Below, piece by piece: positions 34,591-44,800 of a stretch of 64,000 bases of DNA. The stretch spans positions 9,134,412 through 9,198,411 of the forward strand of contig OX328108.1 in the NCBI GenBank assembly GCA_946811185.2, written 5' to 3'. The notes beneath the pieces were generated by a model, which ran no database searches, had not been told where the DNA came from, and saw nothing but the letters and a program-made list of their open reading frames with translations. This DNA is from Hippopus hippopus. Lineage: Eukaryota > Mollusca > Bivalvia > Cardiida > Cardiidae. Position 1 is the first letter of the stretch; every line of letters starts with the position of its first letter. Position numbers and translations under genes: made by a program.

Positions 34591-35426
34591 TACACATTTG
34601 ACAATCGTAACAGACTATTCTTCGTTAATGTAAATGAATAATAATTAACATCAACGAACAACCAACCATATGCCTTGTCAGCTGCACACCTATAAGCATC
34701 TACTTATGTCTAAACTATGATTTAAATATGTATAGATTTTTATTTTTTCACTCGTCACACCTTTGCAAAACAGTAGACCCTAATTAGACCTTAAAGTAGC
34801 TTACGAATGACAGATTTGTTTCAAATTAACAAGCAATTTTTTTTTATTGTGAAATATACTATATAGATGCATAGTTTGTGATTTTTTGCACAAAAACAGA
34901 TCAGGTAAATTCTTAAATCTTTTGGCACCAGAAAACGACGTAGGCAAAGAATGCAGTCCCAGATCAGCCGCTACTAAAGCTGGCGGTGCCTGATCATGAG
35001 ATCTTACTATTTGCGTGTAGTGTTACTATAGATAAGGGGTGAAAAAAGGAATTAATGTGATTATCTACGGCAGGTTCTTTAAAGGTATTTTCATATTTTC
35101 ATACTGAAAGAAATCATGTCGCAGACGACTTTCTTTTATTGTACACCTAAAGGGTTTATACTCGTATATTTTAAATGCTCACTTACAAGTCATGTATGTT
35201 TTATTTTCAGATAAAATGTGAAAACGATATGGAAAAGGAAGAAGAAAAATCTTTGCCTTAATAATTCAAAAAGGCGACCAAAATCAAGTTGCAGAAAACA
35301 GTTTAAAATGTAATTAAACAGAAAGATACTTATCTCAATGGATAAATACAATGTGAGAAAAGGGAAAAAAATGCCCAATGTTTTGCTTAGTATTCTACAT
35401 CAGTTTATTTGAATTAGGAAATATAT

Positions 35427-36031
35427 TGTTACGACCCAAGCGTAACGAGAAAGAAAACCAGCAACAAGCCTTTAACAATTAACAATATTTATTAATGAAT
35501 AAAGACAAAATAGTACAACAAGAGTTAAGTTTGAATGAAATTTTGACAATTCTTAATCTTAGAACAAGAAATAGAATAAGTGCCTCAAAATTAAGAATTA
35601 CGTTCAGACTACAAAAAGTATGAAATTTCTGGTTCCTAAAACCTCAATTAACAGTAGTTTCAACTTGCAAATAGATATGAGCAACCTGTTTAAAAATTAA
35701 GCAATTCTAACTTACAGTTCTATATCCCAAGTTAAATCCAACACTTTTCACTAGTTCTGTATCCTCAAAGCCACAAGTCTAACTTCAAAATCCTATCACC
35801 AAGTAAGTCTCTCCTATTTATATCAGCTTGGAAAATTCTAGATTAGTCTTTTCTAGAAAGATGACAACAAGCTATTTATAGAAATGGATTGATAAACAAC
35901 TTGTTTACTAACAATCCTGTTTCTAAAAATAACCACAATGAAAAACCAATCAATGTTCTTTATGTATCTAGAATATTCTGTATTCAGAGTGATAATGAAA
36001 ACAGATTACATGTATATCCTATTACATAACA
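35427..36031. mobile_element. solo LTR, 605 bp
   Basis: Begins TGTTACGACCCAAGCG and ends TTACATAACA, flanked by ATAT on both sides (35423-35426, 36032-36035). The related uninterrupted repeat reads (complement) AGGAAATATTTGATAAAGGG near 27655. TG...CA ends, a 4-bp duplication and no internal genes point to a solo LTR left by recombination. Confidence 0.65.
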
Positions 36032-36376
36032 ATATGGTAAAGGGTTCAAGCATATAGGTTTTACAGTAGGCTGTGTAAAACATGTTCACTAACCTCAACA
36101 CCAAATAAGGATGACAATGTAATCTTACAGATGTGGCTATGCCACAGTGTTGAACACTTTTTTTTTTGGGGGGGGGGGTGTATTATATTCCTGCAGAACT
36201 TACTACATGTATTTAGCCTCAAACTATACATAAACCGTTGTCTATAGATGTTCAGCTGATTTGAAATATATAGTTAGTCGTTCATAATGACAGTTATTGC
36301 AAATTAGCAACGATGGCAAACCTATGACTGTGACGACGATTACCAATATAGAATCTTGACCTAAATGACGAAATTG

Positions 36377-36860
36377 TGTAACGTTATGAGTGAAAACTCC
36401 GTTACCACAAACTCTATGGCTGACTGAGGAGACGTGTTTTTTGAGAATCATATTTTCTTAGATTTTGGCTATTGATGCCTTATTTGCCTGTCTCGCCATA
36501 TGAATATTGATATTGGTAGTGGGAGTGTTTTGGTTTCCTATAAATGTGGTGTAAGATGCGCGATCGAGAGAGAGATGAGAAGACAGAGAGTGAATATCTC
36601 TGTATAGAGAAGGTTAAGATCAGGACAGAATGTTGTGGTACCATCTAAATGAAGTGATAAGATCTGGAATGAGAGAACAATTGGTTTTAGTATCTATGAA
36701 GAGTTTTACCTACGTAACTGATTCATGTTTGAATATCATGTTTGAGTAGTTTACTTGTGTCGTAATCAATAAACACGTAGAATAGCAGATTCGTGTTTAT
36801 GTTATATTTGATGAACTGAAATCCACTATACGATCGAGACATTAGACGCATAATGTTACA
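36377..36860. mobile_element. solo LTR, 484 bp
   Basis: Begins TGTAACGTTATGAG and ends CATAATGTTACA, flanked by ATTG on both sides (36373-36376, 36861-36864). The uninterrupted relative near 27325-27340 carries a single ATTG. No open frame. An AATAAA lies at about 36769. Confidence 0.65.
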
Positions 36861-37429
36861 ATTGTTTACTGTAACACGAAGACTTACGCTTCCCGTGTTT
36901 CAACTCAGGAGCTGGATCGTCGTACTGAACAGAGGAGCATCTTACGTTGTAATGCAAATGGCAAAATATCGCTTTATAATTGCAATGTAGGCCTATTTTT
37001 TTTTTATAATTGTGGGGAACAATCATTACATAGGTCATCTGAGATGGTACACACTTCAGAATACCGAGTATATATGTTTTACAAAGGTTTTTGGAGACTC
37101 CAAGTATTGATTTTCCAGAAATCGTAGTTTGTCGGATTAAACGTCTTCAACAAACGATTAACCACCAAAAAAACTACAGATTAACGTGCACTGACATCCC
37201 AGACATTCCGTGCGACAACCTTCAACCGAATATCTATTTACTTGCATGTCAAAGAATTATGATTTTGTGTATACCTTGCAAAATCTTATGGGCGCTGCCA
37301 TGTTTTTACCTGGAGAGTGTACGTTCAATTGACATGAGCAGTAACGTTGATCTGGAGCAAGAACGTAAGGTTTCCCCAGGGAGTAAATGTGCGAAATATT
37401 GCAATACGTGTGAGGCTCTGCAACCAACT

Positions 37430-37560
37430 GGAACACACAATCCCCATCTAGATTAAGACTAAAACCAACAATAAAGTCAGAATTTTATTTTTTAAAAGAT
37501 CTAGAACGGCATAACCGCAAAACGAGCTTCGCTCGTTATTATGCTGGGAACAAGGCAAGT
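37430..37560 (-). repeat. repeat shared with 50330-50480
   Basis: CTAGAACGGCATAACCGCAA, AACGAGCTTCGCTCGTTAT and an AGACTAAAACC segment match the complement of the copy at 50330-50480. Confidence 0.55.
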
Positions 37561-37800
37561 TGTGATTAAATTGTATTTCTATGAGAATAAGATAAATAGT
37601 AAAACAACGTACGTGGCGTCAGAATAACTTCAGGTTTACGCTGTGTAGTGGGAATACGGATTTATTGCTTGCTCCGGCGGGTTATGAAATTGAAGTAAAA
37701 AAAAATAGAAACAAACCATCGGTTTGAATAGTTGTGATGTTTATCACGGTGTGAAGATACTGAGAAGCATCATAATTATCTTCCCTCCCCCTTCTCTCTT

Positions 37801-37850
37801 TGTATCTGTCTGTCTGTCTCTCGCTCTCTCTCTCTCTCTCTCCCTCAAAT
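37801..37850. repeat. (TCTG)/(CT)n microsatellite
   Basis: TCTGTCTGTC followed by a CT tract. Confidence 0.85.
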
Positions 37851-38149
37851 GACTTAAAAGAAAATGACTTAAAAAATCTTATTCATTGACTTGCTACACG
37901 GATGTATCACGAGGCGATACAGATGTAATAACGCAATAAAAAACACACGAGACTTAATCAATGAAAAACCATGTCAAGGTCTTCTTAAAGGGGAAGTAAA
38001 ATGTCATGACCTTTTGCACGAGGACATTCGCTCTACAATTTTATCAGTGTTTGTATTGCAGGTTTGGTCTTGACGCACATCAAAGAGGCTCTAGATAACT
38101 GAGCCTTATACTCAGTTTGCAACTAGATATTTATAAAACTGTAAAACAT

Positions 38150-38355
38150 GTTAACCCTTTACCAAGCAATCCAGACCCTGACCCTGAAGACGGGTACATT
38201 TGAAAACGTGGTCGGAAAAAAAGAAAATACAGGTAAACAACATTTTCTCCTTTCTCTACAATGTTTTCTATCCTTCAAAATGCGACTTTATTTATTTTAC
38301 CAACGTTTAAGTGGTCGTCTTCAAATGCTTTCAATTAGGATTAGTCTAAAATAAT
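38150..38355 (+). repeat. foldback repeat family F1 copy
   Basis: AACCCTTTACCAAGCAATCC start; TCAAATGCTTTCAATTAGGA near the end. A second copy follows at 38480. Confidence 0.6.
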
Positions 38356-38479
38356 GACGTCTGATGAAGAATAAATATTCGGCCTGGACACACACCAAAC
38401 TGGCTCTATGTACATTTATATGAGCATAATTCTCAATCTGTTACAAGATTTTCTTAAAACCGTAATAAACAAGTCAACC

Positions 38480-38690
38480 CTCTACCAAGTAATTCCGAGT
38501 TCTAATTTTCCTGAAGAAGGGTACTTTTGAAAACATTGTGGGAAAAGGGGAAATGCTGGTAACCAGTAATTTCTGCTTTACCCACAGGATTTCCTACCCT
38601 TTCAAAAACAGATTTGAATTTTTGACCAACATTTATATTGTCGCGTGCAAATGCTTTCAATGTGGACAAGTTTAGAACTTTGTCGTTTGT
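38480..38690 (+). repeat. foldback repeat family F1 copy
   Basis: ACATTGTGGGAAAAGGGGAA foldback with ACCCACAGGATTTCCTACCC, then GCAAATGCTTTCAATGTGGA. Confidence 0.65.
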
Positions 38691-38780
38691 TCAAGAGTGA
38701 AGAAAATATAGCTGTTATCGTTGCCAATAGATTTAAGCTGCGTGCCTGTTGTATTGCATAGTAGTTGCAAATGTTTCTTA

Positions 38781-39110
38781 AAGGCCCAGTAAAGGCCAAA
38801 ATATCAAAGCAGGTTTCATGATAGATCTACATTTTAATTTAAATCATACCATTTAAAAGTATGGAAAATATTATGGAGATGAGTCTGTTATCGTGTGGTC
38901 AGGCCATATGTTAGTCGCTTGCAGAAAACAAAATAAAATTAAGCAAAACTAGTCTTGAAATTAATTTCTCTGTCAGGAACTAACGCTTGGACCGATCGTA
39001 CATTGACAGATTGTCAACTGCACAATGATTTCCATACTTTTAAATGATATGATATAAATACAAATGCATTTAAACACCCGCTTTGTTTACTTTTGGCCTT
39101 TATTGTCACT
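38781..39110. mobile_element. 330-bp MITE flanked by TTAA
   Basis: Left end AGGCCCAGTAAAGGCCAAAA, right end complement of AGTGACAATAAAGGCCAAAA, flanked by TTAA at 38777-38780 and 39111-39114. Internal arms carry ATTTAAAAGTATGGAAA and its inverse. TSD could be TTAA or TAA. Confidence 0.65.
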
Positions 39111-39617
39111 TTAAGAAAGGTACTGTTGAACGTTTCAAACGAGCCATTTGGCTAAGGTAAGAGTTCAAAAATTAATGAGCAAACTGATTAAGATTTTAGT
39201 CGTGATAACGACCGAGCTAATTCAGTTGCTGATATACCTTTGATATTGAGTGTTCTTCACAACATGGATGAGAATAAGGTAAGTCATCAGTTACAGGCGG
39301 CGTTATTTGTCAGCTTGCAAATTTGCTTATTTCCTTGCGAAACGACAACATTATTGGCCAGACCGAATTCAAAGCACCTGCAGACAAGAAATTAAATGTG
39401 ACTCAAAAATGAAATTATGTGTTTGGAAGGGTTTGAAAACAGTTTGGAAAAAAACTAGTTACCAACATTTTCTCCTTGTCTCACAGTGTTTTCAGAAGAA
39501 TTTTCTGCCAGGGTCGTTAAAACTAGGAATTGTGTGAAAGGCCTTCTAGCAGTCAGAAGTGAACAATTCCGGCGTTGAAATGCAGGTAATTTGAAATCAG
39601 TAAATCTATTTTAAATA

Positions 39618-39941
39618 GTGAATACTATCATGAGTCTGTCAATGCGCTACATCACTGACCCCTTAAAGTTCCAATCGCTGGCAGAAGGTGGATCTTGTAG
39701 TTGGCAACTTCAGTCAGTGATTACTCTTAAAAACTCAAACTCTGATTACAATTTCTGGTACTCGAAGATCCCAAATTTCAAAACAAAAAAGTATAGCAAG
39801 AATACATTTAGGTTTGCTTCCACCAGAATGTGGAACAGCCTGTCAGAAGATATGCGCAAGATTTACAGGTGTAAAGATTTAGCCAGGCTGATCATCACCT
39901 GGACAGGCCCAAAATTTAAATTTGCTATGCGTCATAGTTAA
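39618..39941 (+). pseudogene. non-LTR retrotransposon ORF2 C-terminal fragment
   Basis: 107-codon open frame ending TTAACC...: IPNFKTKKYSKNTFRFASTR, then MWNSLSEDMRKIYRCKDLAR and LIITWTGPKFKF. The pattern (K.Y...FRF.....WNSL......S...F...I..W.GP) is that of the C-terminal tail of LINE polyproteins. Upstream catalytic domains are absent, as expected of a 5'-truncated copy. Not a host gene. Confidence 0.6.
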
Positions 39942-41134
39942 CCCTTGCCAAAACAAATCACTCTTTAACCACGATGATGAACAGGGCTTCTGAGATATTG
40001 CAAAAGAGGGAAGAACGGATCATAACCAACATGTTCTCCTTTGCTGCATTTTTTCCCGACCTTCACCTATTGCTGCTTTTTTCCCCACCACTCCAAAGAC
40101 TAAACAACTATTGAACTACTGTGTACTTTTCAATCATCTGCACATCTGCAATTGTCTATAGCTGCTTGAGTTCATTTTTTTGCTGATTGGTTGTTTGGTA
40201 ACGGTTAGTACTCTATGTCCCTTAATCCTTGTTCGTCTGCTTACAATTCTACAGTTGCTTCCATAGTGCTATTTGTGCTTGTACGAGTACTGGTATGTAT
40301 CTACTTTAGTTGCTTTGTTCTTCCATTAAGCATGACTTTTTTTACCCATTAAAAGAATCTTCAGAAAAGAGTTATTTGGGTGAGGTGATGGATGCATTGT
40401 AGAGAAGATAGATGCCGCTTGTAAATGGGAATTTCTCTTTCTCCTGTATTGTTGAGACTTATTACCTACAGATGCTTTTCTGTTTTGAAAGACTGAAGTC
40501 TCGCCTGTTGGTCAAGGGTCAATGCCTCTCGTGATCTCATGTATGTATCTCTATTCCTATATCAAACCCCATTTTGTCTTCTCTGTAATTGCTTTTTAAT
40601 GTAATTTTTGTTTGTGATATGTTGTTTCGCTTTTGTATTTTTTTGCTTGATATTTTAAACAGAATCATATCAATGTATAAATGAATGCTGTAAGTCTAAA
40701 TACAATTCTATTTATCTTACAACTGTCATTCAATACTATTATTTGTTCGGCTTTGAACAGCTAATGTTCATCTGTTGATCTAGTCCGATCTATCTTGTAT
40801 ACTGCATGTATAATCTTGTACGATCGGGCCGAAGTATTGACTCAGATTGGCTTATAATTTTAGAGAACTAAAAACGGACTGCTCAGGAATATTACTTACT
40901 TTAACTAGCTGGTCCTTATACCTGCACATGTGTGCACTTTGGTTCAAATATTTTGACCTTTAAGAAACATCAACAAATAAAAATGGTAAACATCTGTCAT
41001 AAAGAAAACAAGACATATTTCCTCAGCGAAGAAATCAAATATGGTGACGCTGCTACTGCAGAGATACAACAGTGATTTCCGTAGCATTCATTATCTTCAA
41101 ACCTTTGAAAGAATGTCGGCGGAGCTGGATTTAA
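39942..41134. other. no gene recognised
   Basis: T-rich DNA; short frames only. Nothing further supported. Confidence 0.5.
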
Positions 41135-41740
41135 AGGCTTGGTCAGACCGGCTAACGGATATGTAACGAGGGGGAAACGGACAAAAACATGCAGAATTTG
41201 GTTATCCGGTGACAAAATTCATCTCCTCTGCCGCTCGAGGCTCACGCGATCGGTGTGTGGAGCGAGGAAGCCACACAATGACCGCACGAGTACTGCACAT
41301 GTAACGGAAAAAAACGCACGTTTAACGGATATGTACAGGATAATAAACGGTCTATTAACGGATATCACCGTACGAGTAAGGGACTTGTACCGGATAAAAC
41401 GGAAGTGCAACGCATGAGAACCGGACAAAACGTACGATAAACGGAAATGTACCGAACACCAACGTACGAGGAACGTACCGGTCACGTGACATGCCGAGGG
41501 TATAAATTGTCAGATGCATCCAAAGTCTATCATTTGCATGTCTCTGTCCGTTTTGTCCGGTGGAAAGTTTTGAACATGCTCAAAACTTTCCACCGGACGG
41601 AACGGACATCGCCGGACATCGCCGGACAAGTAGCGGATTCACCGGATAAGAAACGGACAAAAAACGGATACGAACGGACACGAACGGATGAAATGATTTT
41701 TTATCCGTTACTCGTCCGTTAGCTCGGTGTGACCAAGGCT
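41135..41740. mobile_element. 606-bp MITE with TAA duplication
   Basis: Ends AGGCTTGGTCAGACCGGCTA and complement of AGCCTTGGTCACACCGAGCT, flanked by TAA (41132-41134, 41741-41743). Interior rich in ACGGA/TCCGT with a strong hairpin (TCCGGTGGAAAGTTTTGA and its complement, 41558-41600). PIF/Harbinger-type target duplication. Open frames inside are shadows of the repeats. Confidence 0.75.
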
Positions 41741-41841
41741 TAAGCTCGCAACCTCTCGATCTTAATTTAAGTTGTATGTTATCGTATCCACTGAGGTACC
41801 GAGGAGTTGGAATATATATATATTTATTACTTACTTCTTAG

Positions 41842-44800
41842 AAAAAAGCTTGTTATAAATGGATTATAAGCCAAATTTTGTTGACGGTATTGGCGCTATC
41901 GATTGCGATACTTCAAATCACTGGTGTGTCCACTACTGGCTGGCTGACGGCTACAAACTGCACGGAGCTGAACAACATACCGCTGTGTTGTAATGCATCA
42001 AATCCAGATAGTTATGACGATGACTGTGGTGGGTCGTTATCTTTGACAAGTGAGTATTATTTACATGAACAATACAGAAGTGCAGCGGTTGAGTGTCGCC
42101 CCCTCACACCATAGGTTACTGGTTCCAAGCCCATGATAAGCGGGATCAGTCTTTGAAAAAAACCCACATCGCGGCTCGACTACTGGTTAAGGTTTCTAGG
42201 GAGCAAAATCGAGACTGATTATCAGTGATAAGGGCTGTAAGAACCTGTTTCACAATCCATGTGAAATAAATACAAACTAAACCTAGAATAGAGACACGAA
42301 CAATATGGGGATACTGGTGTACATTGTAATTATGTACATTATTATACATATATCATTTTTTTTCCTCAATCACCCTTAATCTACAATTAATTGAAAGCAG
42401 ATTAACAGTCAATATAAAGATCAAAATATGCGATTTTATGGCTCTTTGTCGTTAAAAATCTCGACGTATCGGACGGTGTAGATCTAAGGTTCACTGCATA
42501 CTTTGTGCAGTCTGATCTTGACCTACCCTTTCCAAAAAAGTGCATGGAGATGAGTTTTGGTCGCCTTTCAATTAATTCGTTTAAAAAAGAAAGGCGACGG
42601 TTTGAATATTTCGATGTCTACCCTAAGACATTCTTACAAGACCTGTTGTTGATAGATGCCACGTTTATGACACCAAAAGCCTTGCGTCATCAACATTTCT
42701 TTGCCCAGTATTATTTCTAGGTACAAAAATGTTGTGACAAATTCTGGCAAAATATTCATGACATTAAAGTCTCTTTTTTACTGGCAAAACATCCATGACA
42801 TACACGGTTTTTGTCTTCTTTCCTGTACTGGAAAAGTCCATTATGGTTACATGTATGTAGTACTCTGAGGTTTATAGTAATGATGACAAAGGTGTGACAG
42901 TTTGACTTTATTAAATCGTTTTATTTTCTTTCTTTATTATTATTATTATTTAGTGGGTAAAGAATCATGCGGCTTTTTTCTCCGTTTTCATTTCATTCCA
43001 CCTAGTTTTGTGCAAAGGGCAGCCAAACTCTTGGAAAGAATTTTGTGTGTGTTATGGGTAACGATTTGTAATAACTGATTGATTGTTATTTTACGCGGCT
43101 TTAAAAATTATTCCAGTGATGCCACGACAATGGCTCACATGTACATGTATGTCCTGAGTTTAACCAGTACTAGGCTAGGGCTCCTAAGTGACTTGTTTAA
43201 AGACACTCCCTTGAAAAACCCAGTGCTTCGTGTAAGGTTCGAACCCGAAACATCTAGGTTACCAGTCCTTCTCATCACCACTGAGCCACGCAGGACCCCT
43301 AACAAGTCAAAAGAAATGCTTTGTAAGGTAATGCTATTTTCTAGGGTGTTTAAGCAATATAACGGCGGCAGTGCGTCTCGTTCCTGAAGTACACAAAATA
43401 AATCTACCCCACTTAAAACCAAAGTAACTGTTTTAACCCTGTGAAAGAGGACAAAAATTTAGACGTGTACAACTTAAAAATTTTTTAGACGACAAAGTTA
43501 ATGGAGAAGGAGTCGTCTTTGAAAAGGTAGAAAATTTTGGAAAAGGAGAAAATGCTAGTTATCATTTACCCACAATGCCTAAAAGGTCATTTCCTCAGAG
43601 TCGTTAAAGATCGGAATTCAGTGATAAGAGTTAATGACTTACATGTATATCATATTAAATGAGACCCAATGTCATAACTTTCTCTTAATTGCTCTTCGTT
43701 GCAGAACTGGGCTCAGACTTGTACCAATATCAAGCTTTGTCTCTCGTCATATTAATCTGGTCATTCATCGTCTTCTTTTCCGGTTGGGCATTTTCTGACA
43801 GAGACAATTGCATCTTTTGTTGTCGTTGTTGCACCTGTAGGTGTATTTGCGGGTTTTTGTTTACAGTTGGTTATTTGGTTGCTGGTAAGTGATCAACTGT
43901 TGTTCTCTATTGAACGTTACTAATTTACGAGTATGTCACACCTAGGTGTACCTTACTGCACACCTTACTCTTTTCTTGGCACTTGCTGCCTTCCAAAGTA
44001 AAAAGATCTACGTTATGGCCCAATAGCTGCCAAAAGAAAACAATAAAGATGTTTAAAAGATGCACAATAACTTCAATATTTCTGCATGGTATGAATTAGA
44101 TTTAAATGCATTTTACCACTCCGATGTTTACTTTGGGTAGCTACTGGGACTTTAGGTTATACTTTTCATTAGAGGTGAGGTACAGCAGAATCAGATAAAG
44201 AGAATGGGTTGATTCAGTAATGATTGTTAACAAACGAGGTATAGGTATACCACAAACTCTGAAAAACGAATGCGCTTTAAAATAAAAACCAAATTGACTC
44301 ATACACAGTGAAAGGGCGTATGTACAGCATAATAACTGAACCATGCTCTAGCAAAAGGGAGGTAATTGCATCTCTCTGATCCATTATACCAAGCAAATCA
44401 TCATATAACTGTGGATCCATAACATCCATTTTGTCAAGCAACCGACTGAACTATGTGGTAGAATTATCCTTTGACATGCAGAAAATTTGAAGAAAGCGAA
44501 ACGTTTCGGTCCAAGTCCGCGCAGGCTGGCATAGGTCGATACTTTTCGCAAATGTATTAAGCCCCCTAATCATAGAACGTGGCTCAATTACATGGTGTGT
44601 CACAGAATTTGAGGTTCTTTATCTAAAGCACAGAGATGTATTAAGACCCCATATGGTACAGCGTGGCTCATTTATATACGTAGCCCACGCAGGAATACTT
44701 TTGTTGATCAAACGTCTGCCGACGATGCTAGATCTAGTCTGTTGAACAACATTGTTGTTGTTGTTGTTGTTTTTAGATACGTGATAACGTTAGGTTTTCA

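Larger units (their letters stand above)
34591..37380 (-). repeat. FB inverted long arm
   Basis: Runs antiparallel to 26820-28860: complements of the GTCATGATCAGGCACCGCC block (34990), CATTTAAGTG-type blocks, ATTACATTGTCATCCTTATT (36120) and GAATGTCTGGGATGTC (37190) appear in reverse order. It is interrupted by two LTR insertions. Confidence 0.75.

Noticed and set aside
41139..41722. Several open frames of 88-92 codons
   Set aside because: Translations of the ACGGA-rich MITE on both strands.
41765..41815. tRNA-like sequence on the minus strand upstream of gene 2
   Set aside because: Only a TACCTCAGTGGATA box A and a weak GGTTGCGAGC are visible; stems do not close.
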